This document shows positions 1-6,918 of a stretch of 9,474 nucleotides of DNA, in pieces; position 1 is the first letter of the stretch; every line of letters starts with the position of its first letter. Under the pieces are notes generated by a model, which searched no databases, had not been told where the DNA came from, and was given only the letters and a program-made list of their open reading frames with translations. Source of the DNA: Bacillota bacterium (GTDB lineage: Bacteria; Bacillota; Clostridia; Tissierellales; Sedimentibacteraceae); the NCBI GenBank assembly GCA_029239575.1, contig JARBUP010000094.1, forward strand, positions 1 to 9,474, given 5' to 3'. A program made the position numbers and the translations under genes.

Positions 1-234
1 CATGCAATGAAAATGAGAAAAGCATTTTATGCAGAAAATGAATTAGTTAATTTAGATGAGTCAATAGGAAGAACAGCTGCTGAATTTATTATTCCATATC
101 CACCAGGAATTCCTTTGGTATGTCCTGGAGAAATAATTGTTCAAGATACTATTGATTATGTAAGAACAATGCTTGATAATAGAATCAATGTAAATGGAGT
201 TGATGAAAATATTCAGGTGAGAGTTGTAAGATGA
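1..234 (+). CDS. Orn/Lys/Arg decarboxylase family protein, C-terminal end (partial)
   Basis: Only the last 77 codons lie in the window; the frame is already open at base 1, so the first internal ATG (base 7) is not the real start. The fragment carries the C-terminal signature of PLP-dependent Orn/Lys/Arg decarboxylases, YPPGIPLVCPGE, followed by a short helix-rich tail ending VRVVR. Family members decarboxylate a basic amino acid to a diamine or agmatine in the cytoplasm, for polyamine synthesis or acid resistance. In B. subtilis the relative YaaO sits just upstream of tmk, as here. The catalytic PLP lysine lies upstream of the window, so substrate (arginine, lysine or ornithine) cannot be judged. 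The stop overlaps the tmk start by four bases (ATGA), indicating translational coupling. Family assignment is firm; specificity is unknown. Confidence 0.85.
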   Translation, partial: HAMKMRKAFYAENELVNLDESIGRTAAEFIIPYPPGIPLVCPGEIIVQDTIDYVRTMLDNRINVNGVDENIQVRVVR

Positions 235-854
235 TTGATACAAAAGGCTTATTTATAGTATTAGAAGGACCCGATGGCTCTGGCAAAAGTACAATGGCCA
301 ATAAAATTGGCGAGTATTATAAATTAAAAGGTAAAGAAATTGAATTTACTCGTGAGCCTGGTGGAACAAATATTAGTGAAAAAATAAGAGAGCTAATTTT
401 AGATAACAATAATGTTGAAATGGATTATAGGACGGAAGCTTTGCTTTATGCTGCTGCAAGAGCACAGCTTGTATCTCAAAAAATAATTCCATGGCTTGAA
501 AATGGTAAAGTCGTTATTAGTGAGAGATTTGTTTATTCGAGTTTAGTATATCAAGGTTTAGGTAGAGGCTTAAACATAGAAGATATAAAAAAAATAAATG
601 ACTTTGCAATATGTAATATTGTACCTGATTTAGTTCTATTATTTGACATAGATCCAGAAAAAGCTTTAAATAGAAAGCTTAGATTTAATAATGGTGACAG
701 ATTAGAAAATGAAAACATTTCTTTCCACCGCCGAGTTTATGATGGATATAAGCAAATAGCAAATTATTATCCTGAAATAAAAATTATTAATGCTGAAAGA
801 AGTATAGAAGAATTATTTGAAGAAATTAAAAACATAATTAATTCAATAAATTAA
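231..854 (+). CDS. tmk: Thymidylate kinase (dTMP kinase)
   Basis: Phosphorylates dTMP to dTDP with ATP, an essential cytoplasmic step in dTTP synthesis. The 207 residues match the usual family length (about 200-215). Visible motifs are the P-loop GPDGSGKS (13-20), TREPGGT (40-46, dTMP-binding region), AAARAQ (74-79), the DRY-type motif present as ERF (98-100), YQGLGRG (107-113), the strand LLFDIDP (136-142), and an arginine-containing LID around 148-158. The ATG at 231 overlaps the upstream stop, and AGGTGA at 215-220 is a plausible ribosome binding site 10 bases ahead. The order decarboxylase-tmk-darA-holB-ricT matches the yaaO-tmk-yaaQ-holB-yaaT order of B. subtilis. The oddity is Glu98 where most bacterial enzymes have Asp in the DRx motif. 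Identification is secure. Confidence 0.97.
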   Translation: MIDTKGLFIVLEGPDGSGKSTMANKIGEYYKLKGKEIEFTREPGGTNISEKIRELILDNNNVEMDYRTEALLYAAARAQLVSQKIIPWLENGKVVISERFVYSSLVYQGLGRGLNIEDIKKINDFAICNIVPDLVLLFDIDPEKALNRKLRFNNGDRLENENISFHRRVYDGYKQIANYYPEIKIINAERSIEELFEEIKNIINSIN

Positions 855-889
855 GAAATATGCTAATTATAATTTAAGGAGGATTACTG

Positions 890-1222
890 ATGAAATTAAT
901 TACAGCCATAGTACAAAATGATGACGCTAATAAATTAATATCAGCACTCAGGGAAAATGGATTTTCTTGTACAAAACTATCATCCACAGGTGGGTTTTTA
1001 AGCTCAGGTAATACAACAATAATGTCCGGTGTTGATGATAATAAAGTTGATGAAGAAATTGAGATAATCAGAGCTATATGTAAAACTAAGAAGAAGATTA
1101 CAGCAGCTATCCCTCCGAGTTCTTTTAGCACTGTTGGGGGATATTTACCTCAAACCATAGAAATATCAGTTGGAGGAGCAGTTGTTTTTGTTACTCCAGT
1201 TGATAGATTTGAAAAAATTTAA
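890..1222 (+). CDS. darA: Cyclic-di-AMP receptor DarA (PII-like, YaaQ/PstA family)
   Basis: A 110-residue PII-like protein; family members form trimers that bind cyclic di-AMP in the cytoplasm. Seen in the sequence: the N-terminal strand MKLITAIVQ, then TKLSSTGGFLSSGNTT (28-43), containing Thr28, Phe36, Leu37 and Asn41 of the ligand-binding pocket region described for S. aureus PstA and B. subtilis DarA, and a closing strand GGAVVFVTPVDRF. Length fits the family (about 109). The start is set by AAGGAGGA at 876-883, six bases before the ATG. It sits between tmk and holB, its usual place. In B. subtilis a yaaR (DUF327) gene lies between yaaQ and holB; here holB follows after only 34 bases. The output partner of DarA proteins is not well established, so family identity is firm but downstream role is not. 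Confidence 0.93.
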   Translation: MKLITAIVQNDDANKLISALRENGFSCTKLSSTGGFLSSGNTTIMSGVDDNKVDEEIEIIRAICKTKKKITAAIPPSSFSTVGGYLPQTIEISVGGAVVFVTPVDRFEKI

Positions 1223-1228
1223 TATAAT
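1200..1228 (+). promoter_or_regulatory. Predicted sigma-A promoter for holB-ricT, inside the darA 3' end
   Basis: TTGATA (1200-1205), a 17-base spacer and TATAAT (1223-1228) form a near-consensus housekeeping promoter (5/6 and 6/6 matches with ideal spacing). Transcription would begin near 1235, giving a leader of about 20 bases carrying the AAGGAGG site (1245-1251) of holB. The -35 box falls in codons for Val-Asp-Arg near the end of DarA, and the -10 begins immediately after the darA stop. AT-rich DNA produces chance TATAAT boxes, but chance agreement of both boxes at 17 bases is less common. Experimentally untested. Confidence 0.6.
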
Positions 1229-1256
1229 TAAATGAAATAAAAAAAAGGAGGTTTTC

Positions 1257-2243
1257 ATGCAATATAGCCAAGTGGTAGGGCAAAATGAAATAAAGCAATC
1301 ATTAATTTCTGGGATTGAACAAAACAAATTGTCTCATTGCTATTTGTTTGAAGGACCGAAGGATATGGGCAAATTTAAATTAGCTGTTACTTTTGCCCAA
1401 TCTCTTTTTTGTAATAACTTTAATCAAGAACCTTGTGAAAATTGTAATGATTGTATAAAAGTTAGTACTATGAATCATCCTGATTTACACATCCTTGATG
1501 TTGAAGAAAAAACTATTAAAAGAGAAGTTGTAGATGAATTAATTAACGATATATATAAAAAACCATATGAATCCTCAAGGAAAGTTTTTATTATTAAAAA
1601 TGCTCATTTAATGACTGTACAGGCTGCTAATACATTTTTAAAAACTCTCGAAGAACCACCTAAGGATACAATCATAATTCTTTTGACAACAAATATAAAT
1701 TTATTACTTCCTACAATTGTTTCAAGATGCCAAGTTGTAAAATTTAAAAATATCAGCACAAAAGAAATACAAAAGTATTTAATGAATAATTATGAAGTTG
1801 ATGATGCAAAAGCTTCACTTATAGCAAATTATTCAAATGGAATATTAAATAAAGCTGTAAATATTATAAATGACAAAGATGAAATACTGTCAAAAAGATC
1901 AGAAATAATAAATGTATTTGATAAAATAATCAAATCTGATGAAGAAATTATTTTTAACTTAGAAAATTACTTTGAAGAACAAAAAGATAATATAGATGCT
2001 ATAATAGAAATAATGATGTTATGGATAAGAGACATAACATATTTAAAAAATAATTTAAAAAACCTATTAATAAATAAAGATTTAATTGATTTATTATATG
2101 AACACAGTTTTTTGTTTAAAAAAAACTCGGGGGATGATATAATAAATTACTTGCAAAAAGTGAGTGATTATATAAAAAGTAATGTAAATTATAAACTTAC
2201 CATAGATAAAATGCTCTTAAAAATACAGGAGGAATTTAAATAA
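1257..2243 (+). CDS. holB: DNA polymerase III delta' subunit
   Basis: Delta' is a structural subunit of the clamp-loader complex that places the sliding clamp on primed DNA. The 328 residues match the Firmicute length. Seen: VVGQ near the start (6-9), a degenerate Walker A GPKDMGKF (33-40) with Phe in place of Ser/Thr, four zinc-module cysteines at 52, 60, 63 and 66, IIKNAHLMT (112-120) in place of a canonical Walker B, AANTFLKTLEEPP (123-135), and the SRC motif (156-158) that supplies the arginine finger. The poor Walker motifs with intact SRC and zinc module point to delta' rather than the ATPase subunit DnaX. AAGGAGG at 1245-1251 fixes the ATG at 1257. The stop overlaps the next ATG by one base (TAATG). 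The C-terminal third is divergent, as usual for the collar domain. Confidence 0.95.
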   Translation: MQYSQVVGQNEIKQSLISGIEQNKLSHCYLFEGPKDMGKFKLAVTFAQSLFCNNFNQEPCENCNDCIKVSTMNHPDLHILDVEEKTIKREVVDELINDIYKKPYESSRKVFIIKNAHLMTVQAANTFLKTLEEPPKDTIIILLTTNINLLLPTIVSRCQVVKFKNISTKEIQKYLMNNYEVDDAKASLIANYSNGILNKAVNIINDKDEILSKRSEIINVFDKIIKSDEEIIFNLENYFEEQKDNIDAIIEIMMLWIRDITYLKNNLKNLLINKDLIDLLYEHSFLFKKNSGDDIINYLQKVSDYIKSNVNYKLTIDKMLLKIQEEFK

Positions 2244-3127
2244 TGATTAAAGTAGTAGGGGTTAGATTTAAGAAAGCTGGGAAAATATACTATTTTGATC
2301 CCGATAAAAAATGGATTAAAGAAGAAGATTATGTAATAGTAGAGACAGTTAGAGGCATAGAATTTGGTCAAGTTGTTGTAGGACCAAAAATGGTTAAAGA
2401 TGAAGATATAATACAGCCATTAAAAAAAGTTTTAAGACTTGCTACACAAGAAGATATAAAATGTAATGATGAAAATAAAATAAAACAAAGTCAAGCTTTT
2501 GAAATATGCACTAAAAAAATAGAAGAACACAAATTAGATATGAAGCTTATAGATATAGAATATACATTTGACAATAACAAAGTCATTTTTTATTTTACAG
2601 CGGATGGAAGAATTGACTTTAGAGAACTTGTAAAGGATTTAGCTTCAATATTTAGGACAAGAATTGAATTAAGACAAATAGGTGTTCGTGATGAAGCAAA
2701 AATGATTGGTGGTTTAGGGCCATGTGGTAGACCTATGTGCTGTTCTTCGTTTCTTGGTGAATTTTATCCAGTTTCAATAAAAATGGCAAAAGAACAAAAG
2801 CTTTCTTTAAACCCAGCAAAAATTTCTGGCATTTGTTCAAGACTTATGTGTTGTTTAAATTATGAACACCATGTTTATGATGAAAATATAAAAGAGTTAC
2901 CTGATGTTGGTGATAAAGTATCTATTAATGGAACAAATAAAACAGGAATTGTATTGGATATAAATCCTTTATTTAAATCTGCTAAAGTGAAAGTACAAAC
3001 TGCGGATGGCGTTGGTGAAATAGAAGAATTTAAAAGTGATGAAATGAAAGTTATTCAAGAAGGCGCAGTAAAAATGAAGCATCATGAAGAGATTAACTTA
3101 GCAGCACTTAAAGATTTAGAAGACTAA
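2243..3127 (+). CDS. ricT: Fe-S protein RicT (YaaT), PSP1 domain
   Basis: Orthologue of B. subtilis RicT (YaaT), which works with RicA (YmcA) and RicF (YlbF) in a complex that promotes RNase Y-dependent mRNA maturation and influences Spo0A phosphorylation and sporulation. The 294-residue protein has the PSP1 core and the cysteine signature: Cys161, Cys166, Cys167 in GPCGRPMCC, then Cys198, Cys203 and Cys204 in GICSRLMCC. These residues bind [4Fe-4S] clusters in the B. subtilis complex. KMIGGLGPCGRPMCC and SGICSRLMCCLNYE are near-invariant family blocks. The ATG at 2243 overlaps the holB stop, and AGGAGGA at 2227-2233 lies nine bases upstream inside holB, so translation is coupled. RicA and RicF are not in the window. 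No intrinsic terminator follows, so some readthrough into the ferredoxin gene is possible. Confidence 0.95.
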   Translation: MIKVVGVRFKKAGKIYYFDPDKKWIKEEDYVIVETVRGIEFGQVVVGPKMVKDEDIIQPLKKVLRLATQEDIKCNDENKIKQSQAFEICTKKIEEHKLDMKLIDIEYTFDNNKVIFYFTADGRIDFRELVKDLASIFRTRIELRQIGVRDEAKMIGGLGPCGRPMCCSSFLGEFYPVSIKMAKEQKLSLNPAKISGICSRLMCCLNYEHHVYDENIKELPDVGDKVSINGTNKTGIVLDINPLFKSAKVKVQTADGVGEIEEFKSDEMKVIQEGAVKMKHHEEINLAALKDLED

Positions 3128-3182
3128 ATTAAGTAAATTTAAAGCTTTGTCCAAAATATTTATATAAATATAAAAAAAACAC

Positions 3183-3211
3183 TTTAAAATATATTGATTT
3201 AATGATAAAAT
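3183..3211 (+). promoter_or_regulatory. Predicted extended -10 promoter for the ferredoxin gene
   Basis: TTTAAA (3183-3188, 4/6 to TTGACA), a 17-base spacer, then TGA-TAAAAT with the -10 hexamer at 3206-3211 (5/6) and an extended -10 TG at 3203-3204. Transcription would begin near 3218, about 28 bases before the ferredoxin ATG. The surrounding 118-base gap is extremely AT-rich, which raises the chance of accidental matches, but with a terminator after the ferredoxin gene it would make a self-contained unit. Confidence 0.5.
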
Positions 3212-3245
3212 GTCATAGATAAAAGATGGGGGAGGTGAAAATTAA

Positions 3246-3416
3246 ATGTCATATAAAATAACAGATGCATGTATTTCATGTGGAGCATGTGAACCAGAAT
3301 GTCCTGTAGGAGCAATTACAGCTGGAGATGATAAATATGAAATTGATCCTGCTGCTTGTATAGATTGTGGAGCATGCGCTAGCGTATGTCCAGTAGAAGC
3401 ACCAGTACAGGAATAA
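3246..3416 (+). CDS. 2[4Fe-4S] clostridial-type ferredoxin
   Basis: A 56-residue protein that should carry electrons at low potential in the cytoplasm, typically between pyruvate:ferredoxin oxidoreductase, hydrogenase, Rnf or similar anaerobic partners. Two cluster motifs of the form CxxCxxCxxxCP are complete: Cys9, 12, 15, 19 and Cys38, 41, 44, 48. The two halves are visibly duplicated, down to an identical 11-base stretch TGTGGAGCATG at 3279-3289 and 3366-3376. The ending APVQE and the overall length are typical of clostridial ferredoxins. GGAGGTG at 3231-3237, eight bases before the ATG, is a strong ribosome binding site. It has its own predicted promoter and a terminator directly after, so it is probably transcribed as a single, highly expressed gene. 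The specific redox partner cannot be deduced. Confidence 0.96.
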   Translation: MSYKITDACISCGACEPECPVGAITAGDDKYEIDPAACIDCGACASVCPVEAPVQE

Positions 3417-3430
3417 TAAATATTTAGCAA

Positions 3431-3455
3431 GAGAAGCCTGAAAAAGGCTTTTTTT
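3431..3455 (+). terminator. Intrinsic terminator after the ferredoxin gene
   Basis: AAGCCT (3434-3439) pairs with AGGCTT (3445-3450) around a five-base GAAAA loop, with further A-U/G-U pairing below the stem, and runs directly into a T tract through 3455. It starts 15 bases after the ferredoxin stop. This is a classic rho-independent terminator that separates ferredoxin from the downstream cluster. Confidence 0.85.
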
Positions 3456-3541
3456 GTTTTCTAAATAATTTTCATTTAAATTAAAATTTAAAATGTTTTG
3501 TATTAAATATGTTATGATTGTTAAAATAATTAATAATAACA

Positions 3542-3571
3542 TTGTAATATAAATAAATATTATGATATAAT
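3542..3571 (+). promoter_or_regulatory. Predicted extended -10 promoter for the DUF512-der cluster
   Basis: TTGTAA (3542-3547), an 18-base spacer and TATAAT (3566-3571) preceded by TG at 3563-3564 (TGATATAAT). The -10 is perfect and extended, which compensates for a 4/6 -35. Transcription would begin near 3578, about 30 bases before the chosen start of the radical SAM gene. It is well placed after the ferredoxin terminator, so the downstream genes need a promoter here. Confidence 0.65.
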
Positions 3572-3607
3572 GTAAAAAATTGTGAACTGTGAATAAGGAT
3601 GTTATAC

Positions 3608-4903
3608 ATGAAAAATATAATTATTAAAATAATAAAAAATAGCATTGCTGAAGAATTAGAACTTGAACCTATGGATGAACTTTTAAGCGTTAATGGTGAA
3701 GAAATAACAGATTATATAGATTATAAATTTCAAATTTCAGATGAAACTGTTGTGCTTGAAGTTAAGAAGCAAGACGGCGAAATATGGGAACTTGAAATTG
3801 AAAAAGAATATGACGAAGATATTGGGATCATTTTTGAAAATCCCCTAATGGACAATATTAAAGTATGTCAAAATAAATGTATTTTTTGCTTTATTGACCA
3901 AATGCCAAAAGGCATGCGAAAATCATTATATTTAAAAGATGATGACACAAGGTTATCATTTCTTTATGGCAATTTCATCACATTAACAAATTTAACTGAT
4001 GATGAAATTAATAGAATTATTAAATATAGAATAAGCCCTATAAAAGTATCAGTACATGCTACGGATAAAGATTTAAGAAAATACATGATGGGTAATAATA
4101 AAGAAAAAGATATTCTTGAGTATTTGAAAAAATTAACTGATGCAGGTATAACTGTTGACTGTCAAATTGTTTTAGTAAGAGATGTAAATGATGGTGAAGT
4201 TTTAAATAAAACAATAAGAGATTTAGCAAAACTACAGCCTCACGTAAGAAGTGTTGCTATTGTTCCTGTAGGACTTACAGATTATCGTGAAAAATTAGCT
4301 GAGTTAAAGCCTTTTGACAAAGAAAGCTCTGAAAAATTAATTGACCAAATAAATGTTTTACAAAATGAAATATACAAAAATATAAACACTCGTTTTGTAT
4401 TTTTAGCAGATGAATTTTATATATTAGCTAAAAGGGATTTTCCTGATTTTGAAAGCTACGAAGAATTTGACCAACTTGAAAATGGTATAGGTCTTTGTAG
4501 ACTGTTAACATGGGAAATAAATGAATATTTACCTAAATATAAAAACAAACAAGTAATATTTGATGAAGTTACTATTGCAACTGGTGTAGCGGCATATGAA
4601 TTAATTTTAAGCTTATGTGAAAAAATAATGAAAGAAATTAATATTAAAATTAATGTAGAAAAAATTACTAATAACTTTTTTGGAGAAAAAATAACTGTTG
4701 CAGGATTAATAACAGGTAAAGATTTAATAGAACAACTTAAAAACAAAAATATAAAAAATATTATTTTACCAAAATGCATGTTAAATGATGACAATGTATT
4801 TTTAGATGATTTAAAAGTTGAAGACTTACAAAGAGAATTAAATGCTAAAATAATTATTTCTGATGTAGACGGTGAAAAATTATTAAATTATTTGGTAAAA
4901 TAA
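3608..4903 (+). CDS. Radical SAM protein, DUF512 family, with N-terminal PDZ-like domain
   Basis: A 431-residue protein of unknown function. The N-terminus (about 1-75) resembles the PDZ-like domain of this family, with LLSVNGEEITDYIDY at 26-40. Next comes a radical SAM cluster motif, Cys87-x3-Cys91-x2-Cys94 (CQNKCIFC), which should bind a [4Fe-4S] cluster and S-adenosylmethionine. The following block FCFIDQMPKGMRKSLYLKDD (93-112), VSVHATD (147-153) and VPVGLTDYR (219-227) fit the barrel. The DUF512 region includes LADEFY (266-271), FDEVTIATG (318-326) and FFGEKITVAGLITGKDL (357-373). I chose the ATG at 3608 over the in-frame ATG at 3599 because AAGGAT at 3595-3600 is correctly spaced only for 3608 and would overlap the earlier ATG. 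In Clostridia this family commonly lies just upstream of der, as here, which hints at a role linked to ribosomes or translation, but that is inference. Confidence 0.92.
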   Translation: MKNIIIKIIKNSIAEELELEPMDELLSVNGEEITDYIDYKFQISDETVVLEVKKQDGEIWELEIEKEYDEDIGIIFENPLMDNIKVCQNKCIFCFIDQMPKGMRKSLYLKDDDTRLSFLYGNFITLTNLTDDEINRIIKYRISPIKVSVHATDKDLRKYMMGNNKEKDILEYLKKLTDAGITVDCQIVLVRDVNDGEVLNKTIRDLAKLQPHVRSVAIVPVGLTDYREKLAELKPFDKESSEKLIDQINVLQNEIYKNINTRFVFLADEFYILAKRDFPDFESYEEFDQLENGIGLCRLLTWEINEYLPKYKNKQVIFDEVTIATGVAAYELILSLCEKIMKEINIKINVEKITNNFFGEKITVAGLITGKDLIEQLKNKNIKNIILPKCMLNDDNVFLDDLKVEDLQRELNAKIIISDVDGEKLLNYLVK

Positions 4904-4946
4904 ATATACTATAAATAAAAGAGAAAGAAACACACGGAGGATTAAA

Positions 4947-6266
4947 ATGGCAAGACCAATAGTAGCAATAGTAGGCAGGCCTAATGTAGGCAAGTCAACT
5001 CTTTTTAACAGAATTGCTGGAAAAAGAATTTCCATTACAGAAGATACACCAGGAGTTACAAGAGATAGAATTTATGCAGAATGTGAGTGGTTGGATAATC
5101 ACTTTACAATGATTGATACAGGAGGAATTGAACCAGATTCAACTGATACAATATTCCAACAAATGCGTACTCAAGCTGAAGTAGCTATAGATATGGCACA
5201 TGTTGTTTTATTTATGGTTGACGGTAAAGAAGGGGTTACAGCTGCTGATGCTGAAGTAGCTCAAATGCTTAGAAAAGCTAAAAAGGAAATTATTCTTGTT
5301 GTTAACAAAATGGATAAGTTCGTAAACACAAATAATATATATGAATTTTATAATCTTGGTCTTGGAGAACCAATATCAATTTCTTCAACTGAAGCAATGG
5401 GATTAGGTGATTTGCTTGACGAAGTTATAGCAAAATTTGATGAAAGATTTGATTTAGATGATGACGATGATTCTATAAAAATAGCTGTAATTGGAAAACC
5501 AAATGCAGGAAAATCATCAATCATTAATAAAATTATAGGTGAAGACAGAGTTATAGTATCTGATATTCCTGGAACAACAAGGGATGCAATAGATACAAAA
5601 TTTGAAAAAGATGGTCAAAAATATACTTTAATAGATACAGCAGGAATTAGAAAAAAAAGTAAAGTATTAGAAACTGTAGAAAAATACTCAGTTCTACGTG
5701 CTTTTACAGCTGTGGAAAGAGCAGATATATGTATTTTAGTAATTGATGCTGACAAAGGAATTACTGAACAAGACATAAGAATTGCAGGTTATTCTCATGA
5801 AAACCACAAAGGAATGATAGTGGTAGTAAATAAGTGGGATTTAATAGAAAAAGATAATAAAACATTTAAAGAATTCCATGATGATGTTAGAAACAGCATA
5901 GCATATGCAACATATGCACCTATTCTTACTGTTTCAGCTCTAACAGGACAACGTGTAAATAAAATATTAGATACAGTTAATGAAGTGTTTAGCTTTAGAA
6001 ACTTAAGAGTATCTACAGGTGTTTTAAATGATATTATAACTGAAGCTGTTCTTATGAATCAGCCTCGTACTGTTAAAGGTAAAAGATTTAAAATATATTA
6101 TGGTGCACAGGTAGCTGTTAATCCACCGAAGTTTTTAATTTTCTGTAATGATAGAACTCTCGTTCATTTTTCATATCAAAGGTATTTAGAAAATAAAATT
6201 CGTGAATCTTTTGAATATCAGGGAACACCAATAGTAATTGAATTTAGAAACAGAAGCGAAAAATAA
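4947..6266 (+). CDS. der: Ribosome biogenesis GTPase Der (EngA)
   Basis: Essential GTPase with two tandem G domains that acts in maturation of the 50S ribosomal subunit. The 439 residues match the family. First G domain: GRPNVGKS (10-17), TPGVTRD (34-40), DTGG (57-60), NKMD (120-123). A short acidic linker DLDDDDDS (169-176) leads to the second: GKPNAGKS (183-190), PGTTRD (208-213), DTAG (230-233), NKWD (295-298). A KH-like C-terminal domain follows, with NQPRTVKGKRFKIYYGAQV (371-389) and NPPKFLIFCND (392-402). All nucleotide-binding motifs are intact. CGGAGGA at 4935-4941 sits five bases before the ATG. The gap to the upstream radical SAM gene is 43 bases with no terminator, so the two are probably co-transcribed. 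Identification is certain. Confidence 0.98.
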   Translation: MARPIVAIVGRPNVGKSTLFNRIAGKRISITEDTPGVTRDRIYAECEWLDNHFTMIDTGGIEPDSTDTIFQQMRTQAEVAIDMAHVVLFMVDGKEGVTAADAEVAQMLRKAKKEIILVVNKMDKFVNTNNIYEFYNLGLGEPISISSTEAMGLGDLLDEVIAKFDERFDLDDDDDSIKIAVIGKPNAGKSSIINKIIGEDRVIVSDIPGTTRDAIDTKFEKDGQKYTLIDTAGIRKKSKVLETVEKYSVLRAFTAVERADICILVIDADKGITEQDIRIAGYSHENHKGMIVVVNKWDLIEKDNKTFKEFHDDVRNSIAYATYAPILTVSALTGQRVNKILDTVNEVFSFRNLRVSTGVLNDIITEAVLMNQPRTVKGKRFKIYYGAQVAVNPPKFLIFCNDRTLVHFSYQRYLENKIRESFEYQGTPIVIEFRNRSEK

Positions 6267-6303
6267 TTATTACATTAGATAATGTTAAGGAGGACGAATA
6301 ATT

Positions 6304-6885
6304 ATGAGATATGTTTTTGTAGTATTGATTTCTTATTTATTAGGTAATCTTTCATTTGCATATATACTTGGCAAATTATTAATGAAAAAAGACGTTAGAG
6401 ATTTTGGAAGTGGTAATTCTGGAACTACTAATGCAATACGTGCTTTTGGTAAAAAAATTGGGATTATGGTTTTTGCAGGAGATGTATTAAAAGGAATAGT
6501 TGCAGTATTAATTGGTAAAGCTTTATTAGGCGAAGTTGGAAGTTATTTAGCAGGAGTATTTGTAATTGTAGGCCATAATTGGCCAGCACTTTTAAATTTT
6601 AAAGGTGGTAAAGGAGTAGCAACAACAATTGGAGTAATGCTTATAATTAGCCCTACAGCTACTTTTATTTGTTTTGTTGTTGGTATAACAATAGCATTTA
6701 TTACAAGAATGGTATCTCTTGGGTCAATTATAGGAATGATTTTAGGTCCTATAGTAATATTGCTTGTTGAAAGACCTTTAAACTTTAATATTTTCCTATT
6801 TTGTTTTTCAGTTGCTGCTATGTCAATTTACAGGCACAGAGAAAATATAAAAAGATTAATGCAAGGAAAAGAAAATAAATTATAA
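6304..6885 (+). CDS. plsY: Glycerol-3-phosphate acyltransferase PlsY
   Basis: Integral membrane enzyme that transfers an acyl group from acyl-phosphate (made by PlsX) to sn-glycerol 3-phosphate, giving lysophosphatidic acid, the first committed step of phospholipid synthesis. The 193-residue, strongly hydrophobic protein shows about five membrane segments and the three family motifs: GSGNSGTTNA (35-44), GHNWPALLNFKGGKG (90-104) and RHRENIKRLMQGKE (177-190). Motif 1 has Ser and Thr where other members have Pro and Ala, which is tolerated variation. AAGGAGGA at 6287-6294 supports the ATG at 6304. It follows der by 37 bases and precedes gpsA, which makes its acceptor substrate, so the pair is a functional module. 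PlsX is not in the window. Confidence 0.96.
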   Translation: MRYVFVVLISYLLGNLSFAYILGKLLMKKDVRDFGSGNSGTTNAIRAFGKKIGIMVFAGDVLKGIVAVLIGKALLGEVGSYLAGVFVIVGHNWPALLNFKGGKGVATTIGVMLIISPTATFICFVVGITIAFITRMVSLGSIIGMILGPIVILLVERPLNFNIFLFCFSVAAMSIYRHRENIKRLMQGKENKL

Positions 6886-6918
6886 AATTAAAAAATTATA
6901 AATGAATAAAAAAACAAC

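Noticed and set aside
868..873. A perfect TATAAT just upstream of darA.
   Set aside because: There is no -35 box at 16-18 bases, and transcription would begin inside the ribosome binding site.
874..1131. An 85-codon - strand open frame covering darA with a signal-like hydrophobic N-terminus.
   Set aside because: It is antisense to a confidently assigned conserved gene and contains no known family motif.
3156..3171. A 16-base perfect A/T palindrome (centred on TATATA) after ricT, considered as an operator or terminator.
   Set aside because: It is composed only of A and T, has no loop, GC stem or T tract, and is expected by chance in such DNA.
3242..3542. Two - strand open frames opposite the ferredoxin gene and its terminator.
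   Set aside because: They have no ribosome binding site or recognisable motif; one mirrors the ferredoxin codons and the other runs through the terminator and AT-rich spacer.
3599..3607. The earlier in-frame ATG of the radical SAM gene, which would add three residues.
   Set aside because: The only ribosome binding site (AAGGAT, 3595-3600) overlaps that ATG; spacing fits only the ATG at 3608.
4456..4794. A 112-codon - strand open frame inside the radical SAM gene, with a hydrophobic translation.
   Set aside because: It is fully antisense to a well-supported gene, has no ribosome binding site, and its hydrophobicity is what reversed AT-rich codons produce.
6272..6285. Inverted repeat ACATTA-GA-TAATGT just before the plsY ribosome binding site.
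   Set aside because: A two-base loop cannot form a stable hairpin and the arms are short; no regulator family signature is evident.
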